Shown: positions 52,799-61,900 of the stretch, in pieces
Numbering within the stretch: the stretch's first letter is position 1
Layout of the letters: every line of letters begins with the position of its first letter
Assembly: GCA_030562195.1 (NCBI GenBank)
Contig: CM060200.1
Coordinates: forward strand, 6,448,001 to 6,512,000
Length of the DNA: 64,000 nt
Reading direction: 5' to 3'
From: Nipponacmea schrenckii
Lineage: Eukaryota; Mollusca; Gastropoda; Lottiidae
Notes under the pieces: model-generated
What the model saw: the letters and a program-made list of their open reading frames with translations, nothing else
Told to the model about the DNA's origin: nothing
Database searches by the model: none
Program-made: the position numbers and the translations under genes

Positions 52799-55241
52799 GT
52801 AAGTGTTTATATTTTCTCTTTATTTAAACAAAAGGCCAATTTATTATCTCGTTTAATGTCTTTTATATAAATGCATGCCAACTCTTCTTATACACCATCT
52901 TTTATTTCATCTAATTTTGACATAGAAATTTTATAACATAAAAAAAAAAGGTTTATAACTTGACAGATAAAAACAACACTTACTGCTTCAGTCAATTAAA
53001 ATTACTGTATTTTTATCACTGACCTTGTTTTTTGACCTTTTGGACTGAATTAAATAGACAAAGAAAACCACTTTCTGAACCTAAACCAAAATCCATTAGA
53101 AATAAGTTTTTTTTTTAATCCCATCAAACTTCGTGAGCATTCTTATTTGTCTATGCTCAGAAAAAATTGGAAGAGGTACTAACAATTTTATTTTCATATA
53201 AGACCATCTATTTCAAATTTCAAAACTTACAAAAGTTTGTCTGGATGCTGAAATATGTTCCTGAAAATATGCAAGTCTGAAAGTAGACATTGAGACAGAA
53301 ACCTGACAGGAACAAACCTCCAAGTAATTCCAATTAATCCTGTACTTATATCTATATAAAGAAAAGCATGATAGTTGATCGTAGAATTATGACTATAATA
53401 AATTTGTCTGTGATATAAGAAATGATTTTAATTAAGATAATGTTTGTAAGTCGTGTGATATAATATTAATATCAATATGTATATAATTGTATAGTATAAC
53501 TTATAGCTCCTTGACTTCAATTATAGTTCTATGAATGCATCAAAATATAATTTGAAACAAATTGTCAATTGATTTGAGTTAATCTATGAAATGAAAAATA
53601 AGATGCATTTGATTTTCCTGAAACCTTTTATTGAGCTATCAAATTATCAAATCGTAACAATGTCACTGCCTAGATTTTCAACACTGTGTTCTATATACTA
53701 TCAATATACTACAAGATAATCCACATCATTTATCAGTTATCAATTTCTGAGTGAAACATTGTTACATTTAATTAAGTTATTTCAAGTTTTATAAAACTGT
53801 TTGAAGTTCTAAAATTGATTGACTATATAACCTAACAAGGGCTAATACAAAGTTTTAGTTTAGTGAATTTTGTTCAAGAAGCTATCAAATAGAGTACAAT
53901 ATTTGTAAAGAAGTGAGTACAGTTCATCTCACTGTACAACCAACTGTAAAAGTTAATATTAAATAATTAGTAGGTTGTCAGAAGTAGTTAATCTATTGGT
54001 ACTGATCAAATTACTAGTCAAACTAATAAAACTAGTTGACCGATGGCTAGTACATTGTAATAATGATGATCAATAGGAGACTAAATAATAGTTATATTGG
54101 TATTAATGTCTGGGGTAGGAATAGTATAGTACTAATATTACAATACATCCTTATGGTTTGAGGTATAATTAACACGGCACTATATAATTAAAATTTATTA
54201 GGCTAATCTCATACTTATTATGTATAAGTTAGGTCAAATTAAAACTCCTTACAATCCAATAGTATCATATATAAAGAAACCTCTATCAAAGCAATTTTTC
54301 ATCAAAAACACTTATTTTACTACAAGCTCTATATCAGTAAAAGTTGAATGCTTATGTTTGCATCATGTTTAAGAAAATTTGTCTTTTTTGGCCATTGTTA
54401 ATGAAGCAGAAGAGAAGCATATTGCTAAGAATTCTTTAAATAAGATGAAGGATTGGTTGTAACATTTGTAAAATTTTAAATAATAAATATTATACATGAC
54501 CAGAAATTTAATTCAAATGGTATTTTTTCTTTTCTAAATCTTTTTATGAAAGATTTGAGATAATGATGTCATTTTGTACAATCTAATGTAGGAGGTCATA
54601 TGGCTTAGACAAACTCTTAGAAATGTGCAACTTAACAATGTTAGGTGTAGTCAAAGTCAAACTAATTGCTAACAATGCAATTTTTTTCCCTCTATGGGTA
54701 AGAAACAGAGTAATAGTATAATATATAGTATGTGTAGCATTATAATAAAACCAGGTATTGTTTATTGATATATTTAATATTATCATGCAATATTGACATG
54801 TTATCTGGTCCAATATTAATAAATAAATCACTGATCCTGTCAATGATTACAATTTAAATTCAGTATTATTACAATAACATGACAAATCAGTGACTTATCA
54901 GACTAGAGAGCATCTTAATCTATTTTAATATATCTATATCCATGTTGTTTATCATGTATGGCACAAATAGAATAGGCATGTTATTAAGTTATTTGTTAAA
55001 CCTCTCCTGAAGATTGTCTATCTAATCCAGGAAGTAATGTCCCTATCTGTACCTGTTGAGAGTGAAAATGTATCAAAGCTTTTGGAATATTGAGTGTTAT
55101 TAACATGTCTTTGGCTATAGGATACAATTAGGCACATTTTATAATGCTTTTGTATAATCTTGTTAATCAATGTAACCTGCATGATAGTGTTAAACAGTTT
55201 CAACTTGTGGAGAAAAATATTAAGAAAAAATAGGTACTCAC

Positions 55242-55281
55242 TCGTCTAAGCCAGGTAAAGGTGTGGGTAGCTGACCATAAA
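55242..55281 (-). CDS. ROR: ROR receptor, 40-nt N-terminal exon (YGQLPTPLPGLD)
   Basis: This short exon has a strong acceptor (gaattttcttttttcag|TTTATG) and donor (GACGA|GTGAGT). Length 40 = 2 + 36 + 2. It encodes YGQLPTPLPGLD, a proline-rich segment, starts by completing a codon from an exon ending in phase 1, and ends with GA. The microexon's first T completes this to Asp, giving ...PGLD-D-SDLLNRN. It would lie in the poorly conserved stretch between the signal peptide and the Ig domain. Identity rests on splice quality, strand and phase, not on domain similarity. An upstream exon carrying the signal peptide is required; I cannot place it with confidence. Confidence 0.6.
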
Positions 55282-57261
55282 CTGAAAAAAGAAAATTCAA
55301 CAATTAAATTTCAAATTATTTCATATAAAAATCACTTAAACTTTGTCACGGTAAAACCCATATACTATCAAATAGCTATATACCATTTAAACACCCATTA
55401 GTAAAGGGAGATAACTACATTTATCACAGCTCTTCTAAAGATTCAGACCAAAACTCATTATTTCCTCATTTTGTTCTTAAATCTCGACTGGTTCTGGTAT
55501 TCGTTATTATACCCATAGACTTCTGTATCTCCAGGTTTTACTAATAGATTTTCAGTATGAATTTCAATTCAGTTCTTTCACTTTTTCAAATTACTTAATT
55601 GTCTATACTATTTGTACAGAAAGTAATATGTTGCTATGACATTATTTTATCACACAAAAGTAATAACATGGTGATTTTAATATAAATGTAAAATGTTAGT
55701 GATGTTACAGAATGGATGAATGATTCTATTGTATTTAAAGAATATATTTGTATCAAATAATTAATATGATAGAATTGATAGAGTCAGTGAGATAGTTTTT
55801 TTTTTAAATATTAGATATTTATTCATTAAGTCATGCTCTGATGGCTTATTTACAGTGTTTAGTTTCTGTTGACAGAGATTCTACATTTGACTTTTTCAAA
55901 GGGGGTTTCAATCACTTCTATTATTGAAATACATGTTTAAATGTATGTTTTATAATGTACTATTCTTAGGTAGGTACCAGTTACAGAACTGTTGTGGTCA
56001 CCATTGTCTTCGGCCCTGAACCCATTATTGTTTCCTGATAATTATTGATGTTTTATGTCCTCTTATTTTCAATCAGATATTTTTCAAAACCTAAAATTAG
56101 TTATTTTCGAAGTAGGCCTTATCTTGTCAGAATATTTTACTAGAAAAGGTAAGGGCGATTCTTTATGCAGTAAATCAACTTTAGTTTCATTCTGTTTGGT
56201 CAATGTTGGCTCTTTAATATGATAGGTCTGACAGAGAGATGCCATTCCATACATTGAATGTTGTGGTAGAGTTGTGTGACAAGGGTCAAGAAGGAGAGGA
56301 CCATCAGTAACTCTAGATCCTGTCAGGGTAATAAGAATGTAAAGTTGATACAGTGTATATTGTTATTTTGAAGGTTTATTGTTGTGAAGGGTGCTGTCAT
56401 AGTAGTGATATATGACTGTGAATTATTTCTAATATTCAAGTCCTGTTCAAGTTTATTTTTCATTATGATCAGATGACCTTGAGTCTTGGACAGTGTATGA
56501 TTAGTATTTGATGTTACTGACTACTAACAATATCTTCTCAAGTATCATCTAATATGGAAGATCAATCAATGGAAATAATAATTTCTGTAGAGGGTCGTTC
56601 ACATTTAAAAATTGTTCACTCTTGACGTTTATATTGTGGTAGGAAAAGAAATCTAGTGATAAGCAGGTTGACAAACACATTATCTTTCATTCAGTAATTT
56701 TAATGTTAAATTTCCATGTCTTTCTTGAGATTTTAGAGGCTCACAAATAGCTAAGCTGGGACACTTCATACTTTAGTTTCATAAAGTCAAATCAGGATCA
56801 GTAAAAATGTGTAAATCTATTTCCTGAGTTACTGGCATTTCATAAAAACTAAGGGAGATAAAAGTCCCATTAAAACTGGAAGAGATTGAAAATAATGTAT
56901 TCAGTTATATGTTTTGAGTAACAGAATTCTAGATGAAGCAGTGTTTAAATTAGACCAATAATAAATCTGGTACTAGAAACTGGTGATTGACAAGATGGTT
57001 GTTGAGAGACCAGACTGGTCACCTATAATACATAAAATACCATGTTAATTGCTAGCCAGTATTTTGGCAGTAATGAGAAGATGTCTGGTCTAGTATTGGA
57101 GAAATGGTAGTGTCAGTGCTTGATAATAATGTTAAAATCATTAAGTATTTTACACTAGTTTGATAATTTAATCAACATTCTAGAATAACAGTTATCTTAA
57201 TACCATCATTTATCACTTGATGTTGGTACATTGTTTCTAAATATCTTCAAATCACTATTAA
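55282..57261. other. Intergenic or upstream ROR intron
   Basis: AT-rich sequence between the 55.2-kb exon and the transposon. I see no recognisable gene. Single GGGAGRTAA-type motifs occur at 55405 and 56853. Confidence 0.5.
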
Positions 57262-57277
57262 AGGATATGTGAAGAGA
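57262..57277 (+). repeat. Left terminal inverted repeat of the transposon
   Basis: AGGATATGTGAAGAGA directly follows TTAA. It pairs with 58890-58905 in inverted orientation (14 of 16 identical); similarity further inward is patchy. Confidence 0.65.
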
Positions 57278-57444
57278 TTTTCAAAAAAGGCTTGAAACCA
57301 CCTATTTGAAAAGTAAAATCATTCATCTATCGATTGCAACCAATAAAAAAAATTAGAAATAATTCTAAAATAGCTAAAAATCCTTTTAAAAACACAGGTC
57401 TGAAATATGCAAAAATGAAAGGTCGTTTCCGTGACCTTTTGTAA

Positions 57445-57464
57445 ATGACGTCAGAGATGCCCAA
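57445..57464 (+). promoter_or_regulatory. Left copy of a 20-bp inverted repeat with a CRE-like site
   Basis: ATGACGTCAGAGATGCCCAA lies 36 bp upstream of the THAP ATG and contains TGACGTCA, the palindromic ATF/CREB consensus. The preceding CGTGACC is also shared with the right copy. Its position suggests a proximal promoter element, or a binding site for the element's own THAP protein. Function is inferred. Confidence 0.55.
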
Positions 57465-57499
57465 TCTAATTCACCCGCCATATTGTTTACATTGACGTT

Positions 57500-57751
57500 A
57501 TGCCGCAGTGTGTGGCCTATGGCTGTAATAATCGCGGAGGAAAGGGCTCTGGTGTTCATATGTTCCGCTTTCCTAAAGATGAACATCTTGTGAAAACTTG
57601 GATTGTCAAACTGAAGCGTTTTGATCACTACACTGCAACACTAGACCCTCCTCGGCCTATCAGTGAGAAAAAGGCCTACGTCCATAATGATAAATTCGGC
57701 TCTAAATTACAGTTTCTCCAGAAAATTATTCACTTATGCCTCTTTAAATAA
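57500..57751 (+). pseudogene. THAP zinc-finger frame of the transposon, degenerate or truncated
   Basis: The 83-codon frame starts MPQCVAYGCNNRGGKGSG, followed by FRFPKDEHLVKTWIVKLKR. This matches the N-terminus of THAP domains: Met-Pro, C-x4-C zinc ligands, NR, the FxRFP motif and the conserved Trp. THAP domains are C2CH zinc fingers that bind DNA in transposases such as P element and Kolobok and in host proteins. The second ligand pair, usually in a C-x2-H-F segment, appears here as YVHNDKF: His in place of Cys and Lys in place of His. The frame then stops after 16 more codons. Either the finger is inactivated or an intron (possible donor ATCA|GTGAGA near 57661) leads to exons now deleted. 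No catalytic region remains. Confidence 0.65.
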
Positions 57752-58412
57752 TGTATAACATGTCCCGAAACAAAATTGTGGGATGTGAATAAGATCTTTT
57801 AAAGACTTTAGTGGCGAGTTCCCCATTTTAGAACAAATTATGTAACGCCATTTATTTGTGGCAGTGGCTCTTTTCCACAGCGTGGTAACATTTTATATTA
57901 GCACACAACAGCACACACACGCAGATTGCAAACGAAAGCAATTATCCCGCTATATAAGCCTAGTCGAGATTTCCACTGCAATATTACAATGATTTGATTT
58001 TAAAAGTGCCAGCTAGGTGTGAAAACGGTAGCCTAGTAGGCCTATTCAAATTATCCTAAAGGCAGTAAAGCCAAAGGAGAAATTTCGAATATGCCTGATG
58101 CAATTTACGTAGGCCTACATTTCTGGTACTTCTGAAGGCTCTTTACAAATATTCAAGATCAAAATCAACCCATGAAAATGCCGACTGTACTCTTCTAACT
58201 TCAAAATTTTATGAAAATCGCAACAAGGCCTAGCCTAATTATATTTACCACGACGTGGTTTTTAGCCACTGCACTGAACGGCAACTGTCGTAATGAAGAT
58301 AAAAAAAAAGAACCTATAGGCCTACTACGAATTTGAATCAGCAAAGGCCTCTTCCGATCAATTTTATTGTTGAGAGCCAATTTAAAAGAGTTTGTGAAAA
58401 GTTTTTGCCTAC
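57752..58412. other. Interior of the transposon between the two gene starts
   Basis: About 660 bp with recurrent taggcctac and aggcct phrases and a short CA run (cacacacacg) but no recognisable coding region. The expected remainder of the THAP transposase and the zinc-binding body of the P2X7-like protein are absent. The deletion joint is probably somewhere here. Confidence 0.5.
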
Positions 58413-58609
58413 CATGTCGTATTTCCAAGACGGGGATCATCCTCTTCTTCCGTATCTGTGTCAAGTTCTGATGGATCGGAAGAATCCGACTGGGGGGAGT
58501 CTGAAAGCTTGGCAGTTTCGTCAGATATGGAGCGTTTTAATGGTTCGAATTGATATGGCTTAATTTCTAATGACTCTATAGCAGCTGATAAATCCTCCAT
58601 TGCCCACAT
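58413..58609 (-). pseudogene. First exon of a P2X7-like (ballast-domain) protein, orphaned
   Basis: From an ATG at 58609 (or the next Met, 58600) the frame reads MWAMEDLSAAIESLEIKPYQ, then FEPLKRS, an Asp/Ser/Glu-rich acidic run, and RLGNTTW. It ends at the donor ACATG|GTAGGC, with TG to be completed to Trp. An (I/M)xPYxFEP box, an acidic linker and an (R)LGNTxW start are what I recognise in front of the CxCGxC zinc-binding module. That module is shared by the cytoplasmic tail of vertebrate P2X7 and many stand-alone invertebrate 'P2X7-like' proteins. No following exon is visible on the minus strand within the element. The function of the stand-alone proteins is unclear to me. Convergent with the THAP frame and inside the same TTAA-flanked element. 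Confidence 0.6.
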
Positions 58610-58691
58610 ATGATCAGAAATTAAAGCGCTAAACTCCCGAAGGTTATAATAATATTAGCTAGGCTTAGTTCTCCATTTGTTTTTATTTTAG

Positions 58692-58711
58692 TTGGGCATC
58701 TCTGACGTCAT
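58692..58711 (-). promoter_or_regulatory. Right copy of the 20-bp inverted repeat with a CRE-like site
   Basis: The exact reverse complement of 57445-57464, placed 82 bp upstream of the P2X7-like ATG and including TGACGTCA. Outward of it lies tcacgtgatc, containing the E-box CACGTG; on the minus strand the order GTGACC-GC-ATGACGTCA mirrors the left copy. Confidence 0.55.
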
Positions 58712-58889
58712 GCGGTCACGTGATCGCCTAGCTCATTAACGTTCGACTCATGCTAAAGAAGCCTACTTTGAAAGCCTTTTTTTCTACTCTAAACGTTTTT
58801 TGAAAAAAAAAAATTTGTTGGAATTGATAGATATGTTAGTTTACTTTTAAAAATAAATGCTTTTGATCAAATTCAACGATTTTCATATT

Positions 58890-58905
58890 TCTTTTCACAT
58901 ATCAT
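58890..58905 (-). repeat. Right terminal inverted repeat of the transposon
   Basis: The reverse complement reads ATGATATGTGAAAAGA and is followed outward by TTAA. It pairs with 57262-57277. Confidence 0.65.
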
Positions 58906-58909
58906 TTAA

Positions 58910-61900
58910 CCCTTTAAGTGCTGGTTGTAAGTAGGGTCAACTCTCATCACTGAATAATTAACTATTTCAGTGTCACTTGGCACTGACAATATGTGGATAT
59001 GTCAGTTGTCAGTTAAACTATTGGACTAAGTGTGAATCACTTTACATCGTGACCACTATTCCAAACACCAAGGTTATTTTGTCCAATAGAAATTCTGATG
59101 TTTGAAAGTAAAGCCATGACTTAATATGACAGAATAAAAGAATATCACCATCAATTCCAATTGTCTTTTGCTGGATACTTTGATGACAGAGATTCACATT
59201 CTTCTCAAGACTAGAACAATCTCACATGTTCGCTTGGTGCTTTTGAGCCCCACTGTTGATAATTGCTTTGTCAAGAGATTCAAAATTTCTAGTACCAAGA
59301 GTGTTGTTGAACATACATGACCATAAAAGGAATTTGATTTCCTTTTTATTTGTATGACAGCTGAAGTTGCTTCTCATTCTCCTGTCAAATACATAATAAT
59401 ATATGACATTTCTAAATAGATTCTAACATGACACAAGAACATGTAGAGAGCAATTACATTCCAGTTTTCTTCACATTTTAAAATGTCATATAGTGATGGG
59501 GTACAGTTTGGCAGTAATAGATATAGAGATATTATGGATATATTGATAAATATATAATGACAATTAGATGATATGATACTGATGACATTTATTATATAAT
59601 AACTTTTAATATCATACACACAAAACAATCACTTCAAACATGTAATAACATCATTATCTTTCAATCAAACATTGATATCTAGATACTGATCAATAAACAG
59701 TTTATACATAGGTTTTAAATTAAATCAACAGTCATTCCAGTAGGTCAACAGCTTTACCTCTTGGTGAAGGTTAAGCTTGGTTTCTGGAATATATTCATAT
59801 CTGTCCCAAAATCTTAATGAGATTACTGCTACAAGCAAAAAGGTGCAATATGAAAAAGAGTTTTACTTATGAGATAATAAAGAAAGGGAAATGCCATGCA
59901 GTATGCCATGGAGTGAACCATTAAGGAATCTTGCCTATGGAACATCAGTATCCTTCATACCAACTAGAGAGGAAACTTAAACATGCACAGCCTGAAACAT
60001 GTGAAAGCATGGTTTATTCAGTCAAAAATATGCAGAAAAAATATATTCTTGACTTCTAAATTATGCAATAGCCCAAGCAGCTGTAAAAAAGGTCTTATGA
60101 AATGCGCTATTAGTTCACATTCCAACCTTTTCAGCTAGCCAAGTTGATAAATGAAGATAATATGTTAACAATTCAATTTTGAACAATTCCCTCCGATCAT
60201 ACATCTTCTCTCTCAATTTTGATTAAATTTTTTTCCTCCATTTATTTTCTATGTTGTTGATTAACAATAGTCTTGACACTTTCTTTATCCATCAACAACT
60301 ATTTGACAGTTTCGTGTAAAATCTTTATTTTATCATCATTTATCATCTACCACAGGCTTTTTTACTTATTCAATTACATCTATTTTGTTATGAACCTGGA
60401 CAGAATTACCATGTATATCACTGATAGGGTTATAGCAGCACTGACCTTTAATGCCCTTAATGTAAATATTTAATTAAAATGTATTTTGATACAGTTATAA
60501 CTTATTCTAATATAATCATTACCTATTATGATGTGGTTATTACCTTTTCTGATATAGTTATGTGTTGCAGTAAATGTTTCGGCAAACAAATTACAAACAC
60601 CCTGCTACACCTAAGTGTAAATGTACAATGCAAATTAGATGTTGATACTACTCAAGGACAGCTGAAACAGACTAAAAGTAGAAATCTGCTATAAAATGTG
60701 CCTGGAAGAATGCTAGAGGTTAATTTTATTGTATTGGTCTGGAATACAGACATGTTTTTCTGACATGATTCACAATCTGTATAATACCAAAAAACATTAA
60801 GAGACTTAATGAAATTATGTCAAGAGCTAAAATGATTAATTTAATTATTAGATGACATTGTAATTAAATCAAATTAATCAAGTATTCATTTTAGGCTGGC
60901 AGAAAAAAAAAACAGGTTGTAACAGAATTTCTGAATTGAATTCCTGCAATAGTCATCCATTTCATTTCAATTTCCATCTGATTCAGAGGACAAAATAAAA
61001 GTTCTTTGGAAAAATTCACTAAAAAACTTCACAGAACTACATCATTGTAACAAGCTACATCTCAAAAATAAAAAAATTACTATTTTGGTGGAATCCAGAC
61101 ACATTACTGGTACTTAATTAAATTAATTAAAATAAATGAGTTTTTCAAAGTTCAGACAGATTTAATTTGTAAGGTGACTATATTAGACTAGGATATCTTA
61201 CTATTTCAATGAACATTATTAATTTAGATTTAGATGTAGATGGATTGGCTCTGATCTTTTCTACCATAAAAATATATTTCAATTTATTATCCTTTTATAT
61301 TTTTCGAAAGAAAATGCCCAAGAAAATTTATATTGCACCAAGATTACAATCGCATGTCTAGGATGTCACTAGGTAGTTCATGTTTCTTCCACTGTAAATT
61401 TGTTTGACTGTATAATTTTACCAGAAATGTGAGAATAAACTGGGCTCCATTATTCTTGAGAGGCAAATTTACATAATGTAGGAAGGTAAAAAATTGTATA
61501 ATATAAAGCACAACATGGCCAAAATAGATTTTTATTTAAGGTCAAAAAGACACAACTCAGGGGATATTACTATTTGAAATAAACAGGCCAGTGTCAAGAA
61601 TCTTAGGTCATATGATTAAAGGTAAGATAATAATAAACATTAGGTGTGTAAGGGAGGTAATCTGTGGTAAAATTTAAACCGTCTGTAATAGGTGATGATC
61701 TTATCATATTATTATAATAATAAATATTTCACTCTTAACACTTATAATTAGGTCAGATTGTTACCATCTTTCATATTTTCTCCAATTTCAACTCTGATAT
61801 TTCCAATTTTTAACAAAATGGCTTCCAGTACAACCCTAGGGAACCTGATAAAAAAAGTAATCCACCCAGAAAATTATATAAAAGTATGGTTTTTATTTGA

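Larger units (their letters stand above)
43601..55241 (-). other. ROR intron between the alternative exon and the 55.2-kb exon
   Basis: About 11.6 kb of AT-rich intronic sequence. It contains an AT-palindromic patch (48931-49020), a somewhat CpG-richer patch at about 47260-47760 with no gene I can identify, and a plus-strand donor candidate at 52798. Overlapping frames on both strands near 52121-52466 look like chance. Confidence 0.5.
57262..58905. mobile_element. TTAA-flanked DNA transposon, internally deleted, with two convergent gene starts
   Basis: A 1,644-bp element flanked by TTAA (57258-57261 and 58906-58909). The first 16 bases at the left (AGGATATGTGAAGAGA) match the reverse complement of the right end (ATGATATGTGAAAAGA) at 14 of 16. 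Looser inverted similarity continues inward, and a perfect 20-bp inverted pair sits 183 and 194 bp from the ends. The interior is richer in CpG than the flanks. It encodes a THAP-type frame reading in from the left and a P2X7-like first exon reading in from the right. A TTAA target site plus a THAP protein suits the Kolobok superfamily; piggyBac also uses TTAA. With both genes represented only by their 5' parts, I read this as a non-autonomous deletion derivative. Superfamily assignment is inference. Confidence 0.7.

Noticed and set aside
43147..55281. Serial splicing of 55242-55281 into 43147-43186
   Set aside because: The first ends in phase 2 and the second, in its MPDYEEFED frame, would need a one-base lead from an AG acceptor. 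The available AGs leave two bases modulo three, and forcing the join runs into a TGA.
57386..57628. Minus frame opposite the THAP start
   Set aside because: A shadow of the THAP frame and of the transposon's promoter side; no similarity of its own.
58333..58563. Plus frame opposite the P2X7-like exon
   Set aside because: A shadow of the minus-strand exon, which has the recognisable motif, acidic run and donor.
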